Notes: a model not told the origin generated them from the letters alone. 38,332 nt of DNA from Alphaproteobacteria bacterium (GCA_013697055.1 JACCXK010000223.1:1-38332); one strand, 5' to 3'. Positions 1 to 7,807 are shown, counted from the first letter of the stretch. Numbers and translations: made by a program.

Positions 1-9
1 CAACTGGGT

Positions 10-549
10 CTAGCAGTAATTAATATTAAAGGCGACGTCGCCGTCCTGCAGATAGGTCACCACCACTTCGGTATCGTGGAAGTGCATGGCGGTGGGCTGG
101 CCCGGCACCCAGGCATAATTCCACACCCGCACCTTGCCGTTCTCGAACACCTTCTTCGAGCCGGGCCGCGGGAAGGCCGGCGGCAGACCGGTGGTGTTGG
201 GCACGGTGTTGGAGGCTGCGTCCTTGATCTCGACGATGATCTCATACGCCGGCGCGCCCACCGCCGTATCGCTGGTGGTGCCGCCATGGCCCCACACCGC
301 GCTGCCGTCGGCGTGGCGCGCCACCCGTCCGTTGCTGCCCTGGATGCGGCCGCCGGTGCGGTAGAGGATGATGTAGTCGCCGGCATGGGCGATGGCCGGT
401 GCCGGCTTGCCCGGCTCCAGCGGCACATCACGCACCGTGACCCGCGCATTGTCGATCACCGGCGCCGGCGTCTGGGCCCAAGCCGTTAAGGGGAGTACCG
501 CGGCGGGCAGGGCCGCCAGCAGGGCATTGGTGAGCAAGGTCTTGGTCAT
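10..549 (-). CDS. Secreted cupin-like protein, C-terminally truncated
   Basis: The product has an N-terminal signal peptide: a hydrophobic stretch ending in AWAQ, a likely signal peptidase I site. A beta-rich body follows and ends in the first half of a cupin barrel, with the metal-binding-type motif MHFHD and then VVVTYLQDG. Related cupins continue for tens of residues beyond this point. Here the frame runs into an AT-rich tail coding FNINYC and stops, so the second cupin motif is missing. The gene is probably broken, either by a real 3' deletion or rearrangement or because the window starts at an assembly edge. I chose the second ATG (549) because a GGGGGA stretch lies about 7 bases upstream; the first ATG at 555 adds two residues. 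The substrate is unknown and no enzyme activity can be assigned. Confidence 0.6.
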   Translation of the reverse strand: MTKTLLTNALLAALPAAVLPLTAWAQTPAPVIDNARVTVRDVPLEPGKPAPAIAHAGDYIILYRTGGRIQGSNGRVARHADGSAVWGHGGTTSDTAVGAPAYEIIVEIKDAASNTVPNTTGLPPAFPRPGSKKVFENGKVRVWNYAWVPGQPTAMHFHDTEVVVTYLQDGDVAFNINYC

Positions 550-624
550 GAGCATTCCCCCATATTTTCGGGCGAAACTCTAGCAGAACGGGACGTTTAG
601 GCCAGTTTTGGACACCGCTTGTTT

Positions 625-639
625 GGGGGAGCGCCCCCC
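625..639 (+). other. GC hairpin in the secF leader
   Basis: Five G, a four-base AGCG loop and a run of C form a compact hairpin about 40 bases before secF. No U-tract follows, so a classical terminator is not supported. It could be a leader structure or a remnant of an upstream gene end. Confidence 0.3.
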
Positions 640-680
640 TGTAGGTTCGCCCGGTTTTCCCGACCAAAGAGTGTCCTGCC

Positions 681-1643
681 ATGCCGTTGCTGCGGTTTAT
701 TCCCGAAACGACCAACGTCAATTTCGTCAAATACCGCTTTGCGGCTTTCGGCATTGACGGGCTGCTGCTGGTCATCTCGCTGATTTCCATCTTCTGGCAC
801 GGCTTCAACCTGGGCATCGATTTTACCGGCGGGGTGCTGATGCAGGTGAAGTCGGCCCAGGTGATTGATATCGGCAAGATGCGGTCTGATGTGGATGCGC
901 TGGGCTTTCCGGAATCCCAGCTGCAATATAACGGCGGCGGCGATTGCGATCATCCGGTCAACAGCTGCGTGATGATCCGCGTCCAGCCCAAGGACATCAA
1001 GGCGGGCGTCGACCAGAACGTCGCCGACCAGGAAGTGGTCAGCGCCATCAAGGGCAAGCTGGGATCCTCCGTCCAGTATCGCAGCACCGAAGTGGTCGGT
1101 CCCAAGGTCTCGGGCGAGCTTTTGAATGACGGCATCCTGGCCACCATCCTGGCGGTGGCGATGATCTCGATCTATGTCGCGGTGCGCTTTGAGTGGCAGT
1201 ATGGCATCGGCGCGCTGATCGCCACCGGCCATGACGTCCTGGTCACGGCGGGATTCTTCTCGGTGGTGGGACTGGATTTCAACATCAACACCGTGGCCTC
1301 GCTGCTGCTGCTGGCGGGCTATTCGATCAATGACACGGTGGTGGTGTTCGATCGAATCCGTGAGAATCGCCGCAAGTACAAGCGCATGTCGCTGATCGAC
1401 ATGATCAACCTTTCCACCAACCAGATCGCCACCCGCACCACCCTGGTTTCCGCGGCCACCGCCTTGTCGGTGATCCCGCTTCTGTTCGGCGGGCCGGTGT
1501 TGTTCAACTTCAGCGTCGCGATCCTGTTCGGCATCGTGGTGGGCACCTTCTCGTCCACCTATGTCGCGGCCATGCTGCTGCTCTATATGCCCGCCGTCGG
1601 CGGCGGCAATGTGGACAGCAAGACTGAAGAAGCTACGGCTTAG
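681..1643 (+). CDS. secF: Protein translocase subunit SecF
   Basis: SecF is an inner-membrane partner of SecD. Together they use the proton gradient to help pull preproteins through SecYEG into the periplasm. The 320-residue product has the family layout: a first transmembrane helix near residues 25-45, the GIDFTGG motif, a periplasmic domain to about residue 150, then five helices with SINDTVVVFDRIREN between helices 4 and 5, which is the SecF signature. Length is normal. The start gives the expected N-terminus (VNFVKYRF before helix 1). SecF is nearly always preceded by secD, often with yajC. Here the upstream neighbour is a divergent truncated cupin gene, so secD must be elsewhere or lost from this locus. 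Family assignment is secure. Confidence 0.96.
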   Translation: MPLLRFIPETTNVNFVKYRFAAFGIDGLLLVISLISIFWHGFNLGIDFTGGVLMQVKSAQVIDIGKMRSDVDALGFPESQLQYNGGGDCDHPVNSCVMIRVQPKDIKAGVDQNVADQEVVSAIKGKLGSSVQYRSTEVVGPKVSGELLNDGILATILAVAMISIYVAVRFEWQYGIGALIATGHDVLVTAGFFSVVGLDFNINTVASLLLLAGYSINDTVVVFDRIRENRRKYKRMSLIDMINLSTNQIATRTTLVSAATALSVIPLLFGGPVLFNFSVAILFGIVVGTFSSTYVAAMLLLYMPAVGGGNVDSKTEEATA

Positions 1644-1690
1644 CCGCGGTTCTTTGGTCTAGCTTTTCTTTGCGAGCGTAGCGAGCTTAG

Positions 1691-1725
1691 AAAAAGTTGG
1701 CCCGCTTCGAGCCCGCATAGCGGGC
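1691..1725 (-). terminator. Possible terminator of the eipA operon
   Basis: Read leftwards, a GCCCGC-TAT-GCGGGC hairpin (1711-1725) lies 20 bases after the small gene's stop. A CTTTTT run follows about 15 bases later (1691-1695). The distance between stem and T-run is long, so this is a weak candidate. Confidence 0.28.
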
Positions 1726-1745
1726 GAGGGCGGTAGCGTCCTGCG

Positions 1746-1934
1746 CTACTGCTTTGGAACGCGCCGTATCCGGCGCACGACCAGTTCGTCTATTTCCAGC
1801 CGTTTGATCACGGCGCGCTTCACGGCCAGGCGGCCGATGGCGACGGCGCCGGTCGCCAGCGCGCCAACGGCAAAGGCCCCGAGTGCGAAAGCGCCCAGCG
1901 CCAGGGCCGGCAGCGCGATCGGCCGCTCTCTCAA
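1746..1934 (-). CDS. Small Ala/Gly-repeat protein, TTG start, coupled to eipA
   Basis: This 62-residue frame begins with TTG, whose bases overlap the upstream gene's TGA stop (TTGA, 1931-1934). That arrangement is typical of translational coupling. The protein has a short basic start (LRERP), then tandem five-residue steps of the type GAFAL-GAFAV-GALAT-GAVAI-GRLAV, then a basic end with RLEIDELVVRRIRRV. The pentapeptide periodicity suggests a small beta-solenoid or a membrane-associated hydrophobic strand; this is inference. I recall similar small hypothetical proteins with a C-terminal IDEL-V-RL motif but no function. It was missed by ATG/GTG-only reading. Real coding is supported by the overlap and the strongly patterned sequence. 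Confidence 0.6.
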   Translation of the reverse strand: MRERPIALPALALGAFALGAFAVGALATGAVAIGRLAVKRAVIKRLEIDELVVRRIRRVPKQ

Positions 1935-2551
1935 AGAGGAAACCAGTCCCGGCGGTCGGAATAGACCTGGTAATGCGCATTCACGCCGGCGCGCAGGCCG
2001 ACGCCGGTGCGCATCGGCGCCAAGGTGACGCCGCCGCTGCGCATGTAATTGACCCCCAAGCCCGCCACGACATAGAAGCTGCCTTCCACGCCGGGATAGC
2101 GCTGGAACAGCCGCCGGTCCTCGCGCAGATTGTAGATCAGGGTGAAGCATTTGGAGGCATTGGCGCCGGCATCGAACCCGACCGAGGGGCCCCGCCAATA
2201 GACCTGCTGCGGCTCGCTGGTCTTGCGGATCAGCCAGCCCGAACCATAGCGGAAGCCCACCACGAAAGCGCCGCCGCCCTCATCGCCCTTGATGTAGGCA
2301 TCCGGGCGGCCCTGTTCTTCGAACACGCGCTGCACGCCCTTGGCCATCGCCTCCGTGGTGATGCCGAAGAAGTTGGCGCCGGCCTCGGTGATTTCGTCGG
2401 CGGTGTATTCGAGGGTGGAGGCGCGGTCCTTGGCTTCCGGCGCATTCTGGCTGTCGGCGGCGTTCGCCGGCAGGATCGACAGCAGCGAACCCGCCGCCGC
2501 GGGCGCGGCGCCCAGCGCCACCAGTCCGGTGATGAATTTCTTGCGGTCCAT
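1931..2551 (-). CDS. eipA: EipA-like periplasmic protein (DUF1134)
   Basis: This 206-residue exported protein of the DUF1134 family matches EipA of Brucella and Caulobacter relatives, a periplasmic protein needed for envelope integrity there. It has an N-terminal signal peptide (MDRKKF, hydrophobic core, then an Ala-rich cleavage region near residue 30). The mature domain carries the family pattern: ITEAGANFFGITTEAMAKGVQRVFEEQG, then GEGGGAFVVGFRYGSG and a YNLREDRRLFQRYPGVEGS segment. This fold resembles lipid-binding SYLF-type beta-barrels; that comparison is from family knowledge. I chose the second ATG because AAGGA sits 8 bases upstream; the ATG at 2560 overlaps that site. The gene's TGA overlaps the start of a 62-residue downstream gene. 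Confidence 0.85.
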   Translation of the reverse strand: MDRKKFITGLVALGAAPAAAGSLLSILPANAADSQNAPEAKDRASTLEYTADEITEAGANFFGITTEAMAKGVQRVFEEQGRPDAYIKGDEGGGAFVVGFRYGSGWLIRKTSEPQQVYWRGPSVGFDAGANASKCFTLIYNLREDRRLFQRYPGVEGSFYVVAGLGVNYMRSGGVTLAPMRTGVGLRAGVNAHYQVYSDRRDWFPL

Positions 2552-2687
2552 GCGACGCATCCTTCGACTTTACGTTGGGCGCTCCCGCTCCCGCGAAGGC
2601 GCCGAATCACTTGCCCAGCCACGGCGAATCTTTACGCAAATTGGGGCTTTTTTATACCCGCAATGGGTCTAGGATTTGGCCGACAGG

Positions 2688-2939
2688 ATGGAAACGGACC
2701 CGCAGAACGACAGCAAAACGCCGCTTTCGGCGGCGGGCTGGATCGCCTTGGGCGTGCTGGCCGGTTTTTTCTGCGTCTCGCTCTGGTATGCGGTGAAGGT
2801 CTGGACCGCCATGGCGGGGGTCCAGATGAGCGGCTGGGGCTGGACCTTCCTGGTCCTGGGGATCGTGGTCACCATCGGCCTGGGCGCGGGGTTGATGGCG
2901 CTGGTGTTCTACTCCTCCCGCCACGACATGGACCAATAG
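2688..2939 (+). CDS. Small two-helix membrane protein
   Basis: The product has about 83 residues: a short polar N-terminus (ETDPQNDSK) followed by two clear hydrophobic helices, roughly residues 15-40 and 50-75. It ends in a short polar tail, SSRHDMDQ. I do not recognise a family. ATG 2688 is preferred; a TTG at 2676 in the same frame would add four residues. It is transcribed away from eipA and converges with cysQ, leaving only two bases between the two stops. The membrane location is inferred from hydrophobicity alone. Confidence 0.65.
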   Translation: METDPQNDSKTPLSAAGWIALGVLAGFFCVSLWYAVKVWTAMAGVQMSGWGWTFLVLGIVVTIGLGAGLMALVFYSSRHDMDQ

Positions 2940-2941
2940 CG

Positions 2942-3736
2942 CTACCTGCCGCGCGCGATGAAGGCGGTGTTGCGGAATTCGGGCTTGCCATAGACGAACG
3001 GCGCGCCGCCCCAATCGGTCATGCGCCCGCCCGCGGCGCGCAGCACCGCATCGCCCGCCGCCGTGTCCCATTCCATCGTCTGGCCGGCGCGGGGATAGAT
3101 GTCGGCCTCGCCCGTCGCCACCAGGCAGAATTTCAGCGAGGATCCGGCATGGGTTTGGCCCTTGATTGGCAATGTTTTCAGCAATGCGTCGGTCTTGGCG
3201 TCCGGATGCGAGCGGCTGGATACCGCCACCAGCCCGTCATCGGCGGGCGCGCGCGCCACGATGGCGCGCACTTTATTTTGGTCGCTCTGGCTTTCGCCAA
3301 TGCTCCGGCCGTTTGAAATTTCAAAAGCGCCTTCGCCCACGGCGCCCACGAACAGCCGCCCGATGGCGGGCGCGAACACCACGCCCGAGACCGGTGCGCC
3401 GTCCACGATCTCGCCGATGTTCACGGTGAATTCGCCGCCGCGCTTGACGAACTCCTTGGTGCCGTCCACCGGGTCCACCAGGAAAAAGCGCGATCCCACC
3501 GCCGCGATCCGGCCCGCCGCGGCTTCCTCTTCCGCCACCACCGGCACGCCGGGGAAGGCGGTGGCGAGTTCCGCCAGAATGAGTTTCTCGGCTTCTTCGT
3601 CAGCGTCGGTCACCGGCGAGCGGTCTGCCTTCACCCGCGCGTCACATCCGGCCTCGTAATGGCGCATGACCACCACGCCGGCTGCCTGGGCGATGCGCAC
3701 AAGCGTTGCCAGGTGAGGGGAGAGCGTTGCGCTCAT
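2942..3736 (-). CDS. cysQ: 3'(2'),5'-bisphosphate nucleotidase CysQ
   Basis: This is an inositol-monophosphatase-fold enzyme. CysQ removes the 3' phosphate of PAP (and PAPS), recycling the toxic by-product of sulfate assimilation and sulfotransfer. The 264 residues carry all metal-site motifs: VVAEEEAA near residue 67, FFLVDPVDGTKEF near 84-96 (the DPxDGT signature) and EWDTAAGDAVL near 220. The extended DGTKEFV form is typical of CysQ and distinguishes it from SuhB-type inositol phosphatases. The start codon lies two bases from a TTAA-N7-TTAA box, so a CtrA-type regulator bound there would cover its translation start or promoter. Possible alternative: a general inositol phosphatase. Confidence 0.9.
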   Translation of the reverse strand: MSATLSPHLATLVRIAQAAGVVVMRHYEAGCDARVKADRSPVTDADEEAEKLILAELATAFPGVPVVAEEEAAAGRIAAVGSRFFLVDPVDGTKEFVKRGGEFTVNIGEIVDGAPVSGVVFAPAIGRLFVGAVGEGAFEISNGRSIGESQSDQNKVRAIVARAPADDGLVAVSSRSHPDAKTDALLKTLPIKGQTHAGSSLKFCLVATGEADIYPRAGQTMEWDTAAGDAVLRAAGGRMTDWGGAPFVYGKPEFRNTAFIARGR

Positions 3737-3737
3737 G

Positions 3738-3752
3738 TTAAGAATTCCTTAA
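3738..3752. promoter_or_regulatory. CtrA-type box 1 (TTAA-N7-TTAA)
   Basis: The perfect pattern TTAA, seven bases, TTAA is seen directly. It matches the binding consensus of the alphaproteobacterial cell-cycle regulator CtrA. It lies 54 bases upstream of chpT and immediately before the cysQ start. Binding is inferred. Confidence 0.55.
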
Positions 3753-3766
3753 GAGCCTTCGGCAAG

Positions 3767-3781
3767 TTAACCAATTGCTAA
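3767..3781. promoter_or_regulatory. CtrA-type box 2 (TTAA-N7-CTAA)
   Basis: A second, one-mismatch copy of the same spaced motif follows 14 bases after the first and ends 25 bases before chpT. A GAGTC site (GANTC, the CcrM methylation target) follows at 3799-3803. The cluster suggests cell-cycle control of chpT. Confidence 0.45.
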
Positions 3782-3806
3782 CCAGTAAGGCCGCATTGAG
3801 TCGCAC

Positions 3807-4421
3807 ATGACCGAGATTGAATTTGCCGCCCTGATGGTAAGCCGCGTTTGTCACGACCTTGTCGGGCCTTTGGGTGCCGTGGTCAACGGTATGGAAGTGC
3901 TGGAAGACGAGCGCGACCCTGCCATGCGCGCCGACGCCATCAAGCTGGTGACCATGAGCGCCGACCAGGCGCTGGCCCGCATTCAGTTCATGCGCATCGC
4001 ATTCGGCGCCGCCGGTTCCGCGGGCGCCGAATTGGATCTGGGCGAGATCGGCCGCCTGACGACGGGCCTGCTGGAAGGCGGCAAGGTGCAGCTGACCTGG
4101 AATGTGCCGCGGCTTTATTGGGCCAAGGACTGGGCCAAGCTGCTGATGAACGCCACGCTCCTGGCCGCCGATTGCCTGCCGCGCGGCGGCATGGTGACGG
4201 TGGACGCCGGCGCCGATCCTGCGGCGCCCTCATTTCATATCCGCGCCCAGGGCCTGAACGCCCGCGTCACCGAGGACGTGGACCACGCCCTGAAGGGCAA
4301 GGCGCTGAATGTGGACGCCCGCCACGTGCAGCCCTTCCTGACCCACAAGCTGTCGCGCACCGTCAATGCCGCCCTGACCATCACGCCACTGGATGGCGCC
4401 GTGGAATTGATGGCCGGCTGA
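3807..4421 (+). CDS. chpT: Histidine phosphotransferase ChpT
   Basis: ChpT passes phosphate from the hybrid kinase CckA to CtrA and to CpdR, linking kinase polarity to replication and division control. The 204-residue protein has the DHp-like helix with the phospho-accepting histidine in VSRVCHDLVGPLGAV (His16, Asp17). A degenerate kinase-like C-terminal domain follows that lacks ATP-binding N and G boxes, as expected for this pseudo-kinase family. It is followed at about 100 and 20 bases by a CheY-like receiver gene and cheR, an arrangement I recall from Caulobacter. Two CtrA-type boxes and a GANTC site upstream suggest feedback from CtrA and methylation-dependent control. Confidence 0.93.
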   Translation: MTEIEFAALMVSRVCHDLVGPLGAVVNGMEVLEDERDPAMRADAIKLVTMSADQALARIQFMRIAFGAAGSAGAELDLGEIGRLTTGLLEGGKVQLTWNVPRLYWAKDWAKLLMNATLLAADCLPRGGMVTVDAGADPAAPSFHIRAQGLNARVTEDVDHALKGKALNVDARHVQPFLTHKLSRTVNAALTITPLDGAVELMAG

Positions 4422-4519
4422 CGTATCGTCAATTACCGGGCAGTAAGCCAATCTTTACCGTGCGGGCGTAGATTTTCGCACTCAAGCCGCCATTTTCGGG
4501 GCTTTCCGGGGCGTCAGCC

Positions 4520-4891
4520 ATGAAACATTGCCTGGTCGTGGATGACAGTCGCGTGATACGCACGGTCGCGCGCCGCATCATGGAAGAGCTGCAATATTCC
4601 GTGGAAGAAGCCGAAGACGGCATGGCGGGTCTGCGCGCTTGCCACGAAAAAATGCCCGACTTGATTTTCCTGGATTGGAACCTGCCCACCATGAAGGGCC
4701 TGGAATTCATCAAGAGCGTGCGCGGCCAGCAGGCCGGCGGCCATCCGGTGATCCTGTTCTGCACCACCGAAAGCGATCCCGCCGAGATCGCCAGCGCCAT
4801 GGCGGCGGGCGCTAATGAATATGTCATGAAGCCGTTCGACAGCGCGGGTGTGCGCGCCAAGCTCGCCGATATCGGCGTCACCGCCCCATAA
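4520..4891 (+). CDS. Single-domain CheY-like response regulator
   Basis: This 123-residue stand-alone receiver domain has the acidic pair Asp8/Asp9, phospho-acceptor Asp52 in IFLDWNLP, Thr83/Thr84 in ILFCTTES and Lys105 in YVMKPFD. No output domain is present, so it must act by protein contact. Its place between chpT and cheR matches the CheYII-type regulators of Caulobacter-like bacteria, which influence motility or attachment rather than forming part of a full chemotaxis cluster. No cheA, cheW or cheB is present here. Candidate partners are ChpT as phosphate donor, or a flagellar or surface target. That is inference. Confidence 0.9.
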   Translation: MKHCLVVDDSRVIRTVARRIMEELQYSVEEAEDGMAGLRACHEKMPDLIFLDWNLPTMKGLEFIKSVRGQQAGGHPVILFCTTESDPAEIASAMAAGANEYVMKPFDSAGVRAKLADIGVTAP

Positions 4892-4911
4892 CGATCAGAA
4901 GAGCGGCCGGC

Positions 4912-5730
4912 ATGGCGCCCGACGATTTTGCCTTTCTCGCCCGTTTGCTGCGCCGCCGCTCCGGCCTGTCTCTGACTCCGGACAAGAAAGCGCTGGCCAA
5001 CCGACGCCTGACGCCGGTGATGCGCCGCTTCGACTTCAAGGACATGGCGGGCCTGATCGGCGAATTGCGGCTGGGGCGCGAGGCGCTGGCGGACGCGGTG
5101 ACCGAGGCCATGACCGTCAATGAAAGCAGCTTCTTTCGCGATGCGGCGCTGTTTCGCAAACTTCGCGAAGATGTGCTGCCGCGCCTGGTGGAGGCGCGGG
5201 GACGGGACAAGCGGTTGCGCATCTGGTCGGCCGCCTGTGCCGCGGGCCAGGAAGTCTATTCCATCGCCATCCTGCTGACCGACATGGGGCTGGTCCGCGA
5301 CGGCTGGAATATCGATCTGATCGCCACCGACCTGTCGGGAGAGGCCATCGCGCGCGCCGAAGCCGGCCGCTATGCGTCTTGCGAGATCGAGCGTGGCCTT
5401 GATCCCCATGCCATGCGCTATTTCCGCCGCGAGCGTTCCGAATGGGCGGTGGATGCTGCCTTGCGCCGCATGGTGACGTTCAAGCGCTTCAACCTTCTGG
5501 ATTCCTTCGGCTGGCTGGACGAAATGGACATCGTTTTTTGCCGCAATGTGCTGATGTATTTCGACATCGCGACGCGGCTGGATGTGCTGGACCGGATCGC
5601 CGACACCATGGCGCCGGACGGGCTGCTGCTGCTGGGCGAGAATGAAACGCCGGGCCGCGCCGGTTTTGCCGCCAGCGCCGGTGGCCCGGGCTATGAAAAG
5701 TCCCGCGCCTCCATTTTGCGCCTGGGTTAG
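4912..5730 (+). CDS. cheR: CheR-type protein-glutamate methyltransferase
   Basis: CheR methylates glutamates of chemoreceptors using S-adenosylmethionine, setting receptor sensitivity. The 272 residues include the small helical N-terminal domain (FLARLLRRRSGLSLTPDKKAL) and the Rossmann domain. The latter has the SAM motif WSAACAAGQEVYSIA, IDLIATDLSG for the adenosine-binding acidic residue, and FCRNVLMYFD. The gene is 20 bases after the receiver gene and likely co-transcribed with chpT. Its stop overlaps by four bases the stop of the convergent Kdo hydroxylase gene. It is an orphan with respect to chemoreceptor and cheA genes in this window, so its receptor substrates are elsewhere. Confidence 0.92.
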   Translation: MAPDDFAFLARLLRRRSGLSLTPDKKALANRRLTPVMRRFDFKDMAGLIGELRLGREALADAVTEAMTVNESSFFRDAALFRKLREDVLPRLVEARGRDKRLRIWSAACAAGQEVYSIAILLTDMGLVRDGWNIDLIATDLSGEAIARAEAGRYASCEIERGLDPHAMRYFRRERSEWAVDAALRRMVTFKRFNLLDSFGWLDEMDIVFCRNVLMYFDIATRLDVLDRIADTMAPDGLLLLGENETPGRAGFAASAGGPGYEKSRASILRLG

Positions 5731-6587
5731 GCGAGAGCCTTTCCGCTCAACCGTTCCAGCACCTTGATGGGTGCGCGCGCGGGCTCGGCCATCTGATCGA
5801 TGTCGAGATGGAAAGTCTGCTCCAGCGCGAACTCTCCGCCCAGTGCGGCATGCAGCACCATGTCGGTGAAGACCAGCCAGCAGCAGCCGGGCGGGAAATC
5901 CACCTTTTGGTGCGGGCTGTTCTTCTGGAAATTATCGTCCAGCTTGGCCGTGTCATGCAGCGACAGCATCAGTTCGTCATATCGGCTGCGCCGTCCGCGG
6001 GTGACGCCCAGCTTCTCATAGAGCCAGGACTTGCCGGGCAGGTCCGGGCCGATTCGCGGCAGGAAGCTTTTGGCGAAATCCTCGAACGGCTGGCCGACAT
6101 GCCAGTGGCGCGGCGAGGACGGCGCGACATTGGCGAAGAATCGCAAAATGCGCCGTCCCCGCATGGGACGGGACGGAAAGGCGTCGATGTGCAGCAGCCG
6201 GTCGTCGCTGATCTTGGACTGGCTGCGGCCTTTCACCTGGACGGGACGATACGATGTGCGGGCACGCTCGATCTCGCGGTAGGGCAGCAGATCGCCAATC
6301 AGCGACGAGGTGCTGTCCGCAAAGCGGCCCATCATCGCCCCCAGCGCCTGGGCGCGCTTGCCGGTCAGGGAGGTGGATTGCAGTGTGCCGTCGGGATCGC
6401 GGCTGATGTTCTTGGCCTTGCCATCCGAAACGCCGGCGTCCAGGAACGACTTTTCCTTTTCGCTCAACTGGAAAGGCAGATTGGGAAAAAACAGCACTCC
6501 GCCATTTTCCAGCGCTTCGACGGCGCGGGCCTTCACCTCCGGGGCGTAGGGTCCGGTCCAGCTCGCAATGGGCAGTGTCTCAAGCAT
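5727..6587 (-). CDS. kdoO: Kdo 3-hydroxylase family protein
   Basis: The product resembles the Fe(II)/2-oxoglutarate-dependent Kdo hydroxylase (KdoO) family, which hydroxylates the 3-deoxy-D-manno-octulosonic acid sugar of lipopolysaccharide to give Ko. The 286 residues show the metal triad candidates: the HID motif in LLHIDAFPSRP near residue 133 and a distal His in FTDMVLHAAL near residue 245. Arginines that could bind 2-oxoglutarate follow. The N-terminal VLFFPNLPF segment and the ISRDPDG stretch are also typical. It overlaps the upstream serine hydrolase gene by eight bases, so both are probably in one transcript. Action would be cytoplasmic or at the inner-membrane face on lipid A-Kdo. 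Confidence 0.8.
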   Translation of the reverse strand: MLETLPIASWTGPYAPEVKARAVEALENGGVLFFPNLPFQLSEKEKSFLDAGVSDGKAKNISRDPDGTLQSTSLTGKRAQALGAMMGRFADSTSSLIGDLLPYREIERARTSYRPVQVKGRSQSKISDDRLLHIDAFPSRPMRGRRILRFFANVAPSSPRHWHVGQPFEDFAKSFLPRIGPDLPGKSWLYEKLGVTRGRRSRYDELMLSLHDTAKLDDNFQKNSPHQKVDFPPGCCWLVFTDMVLHAALGGEFALEQTFHLDIDQMAEPARAPIKVLERLSGKALA

Positions 6588-7782
6588 TGCGGTCCGTCAT
6601 GGCCTCATAGATCAGGGTGCGCAAGTCGCGGCGCAGCTTCACGCGGCTGCCGGTGTCGGTGATCACCTGGGTCATGAATATCACGGCCAAGTCCTCGGCG
6701 GGATCAACAAAGAAGGCGGTGGAGGCCATGCCGCCCCAGGCAAACTCGCCGGCCGAGCCCGGAATGCCGACCCGCGCCGGATCCAGGGTCACCGCCACCC
6801 CAAGCCCGAAACCGATGCCGCGATAGCCGCTTTCGTTGAAGGCATCGGCGGCGGGCGACAGGTCGGCGATCTCTTTGCCGTCGGGCAACTGGTTGCGGGT
6901 CATCATTTGGACGGTTTCGGATCTGAGCAGCCGCACGCCGTCCAACGCGCCCTTGTTCAGCAGCATGCGGCTGAAGCGCAGATAATCGGCAGCGGTGCCC
7001 GCCAACCCGCCGCCGCCGGATTCCAGACTGGGCGGCACGAAGTAGTTGGCGTTGGGATAGGCGTCGAACAATTCCAGCCCGCTCTTGCCCTGGACATAAC
7101 AGGCGGCGAGGCGGTCTTGGCTGGCCGGCGGCACCACGAAATCACTGTCCGTCATCTTCAGCGGCGCCAAGATGTGCTGCCGCACGAAATCGGCGTAACC
7201 CTGGCCGGACGCGATCTGCACGATGTATCCCAGCACATCGGTCGCCACCGAATAAATCCAGTGTTCGCCCGGGGAATATTCCAGCGGCAGGCTCGCCAGC
7301 TGCGCAATCATCGTCCGCAACCCGCCTGGCGTATCCATCGCCGAGATGCGCAACCGCCGATAGGCGGCATCTATCGGCGTGCGGTTGTGGAAGCCATAGG
7401 TGAGGCCGGAAGTGTGGCGCATCAGGTCCCTGACCGTCATGGCCCGCGCCGGGGCACTGCCATCGGCCAGTTTGAGATCGGTGAACTCAGGAATGAACCG
7501 CGCCACTGGATCGTCCAACGCGATCTTGCCCTGTTCCAGCAGCATTAGCAGCGCCACGCTGGTGACCGGCTTGGTCATGGAATAAAGCCGGAAGATCGTG
7601 TCCTCGCGCAACGGCGTGCCGCGCGCCAGGTCCATGAACCCAAGCAAGCTCGTGTATACAAGGCCCCCGCGCCGCCAGATCAGGGTCAGGGCGCCGGGCA
7701 GCGCGCCGGCCGCGATCTGGCCTTCCAGAAGTCGCGGAATGCGCGCCAGTCTTTCGTCGGAAAAACCCGATGGCCTTGTCAT
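6580..7782 (-). CDS. Beta-lactamase-fold serine hydrolase
   Basis: This class C beta-lactamase/EstB-type serine hydrolase has about 400 residues. The nucleophile motif SxxK is seen as YSMTKPVTS near residue 70, and the second-site tyrosine lies in EYSPGEHWIYSV. The C-terminal beta-strand region has WGGMASTAFFVDP. Members act as esterases, D-amino-acid peptidases or lactamases, and the substrate cannot be told from sequence. No clear signal peptide is visible at the chosen start (MTRPSG), so a cytoplasmic role is likely. The start at 7782 leaves 25 bases to the divergent ligase gene; an upstream in-frame ATG at 7824 would overlap that gene. The 3' end overlaps kdoO by eight bases. Confidence 0.85.
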   Translation of the reverse strand: MTRPSGFSDERLARIPRLLEGQIAAGALPGALTLIWRRGGLVYTSLLGFMDLARGTPLREDTIFRLYSMTKPVTSVALLMLLEQGKIALDDPVARFIPEFTDLKLADGSAPARAMTVRDLMRHTSGLTYGFHNRTPIDAAYRRLRISAMDTPGGLRTMIAQLASLPLEYSPGEHWIYSVATDVLGYIVQIASGQGYADFVRQHILAPLKMTDSDFVVPPASQDRLAACYVQGKSGLELFDAYPNANYFVPPSLESGGGGLAGTAADYLRFSRMLLNKGALDGVRLLRSETVQMMTRNQLPDGKEIADLSPAADAFNESGYRGIGFGLGVAVTLDPARVGIPGSAGEFAWGGMASTAFFVDPAEDLAVIFMTQVITDTGSRVKLRRDLRTLIYEAMTDRNA

Positions 7783-7807
7783 GTCTGCGGTTATACTAAG
7801 CCCCGTG

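Noticed and set aside
1700..1725. tRNA-like stretch with TTCGAG and a GC stem
   Set aside because: No cloverleaf arms or anticodon stem could be drawn; it is a simple hairpin.
1883..3316. A 477-codon plus-strand frame crossing eipA and cysQ
   Set aside because: It spans an intergenic gap and two real genes in the opposite direction and has no recognisable motif.
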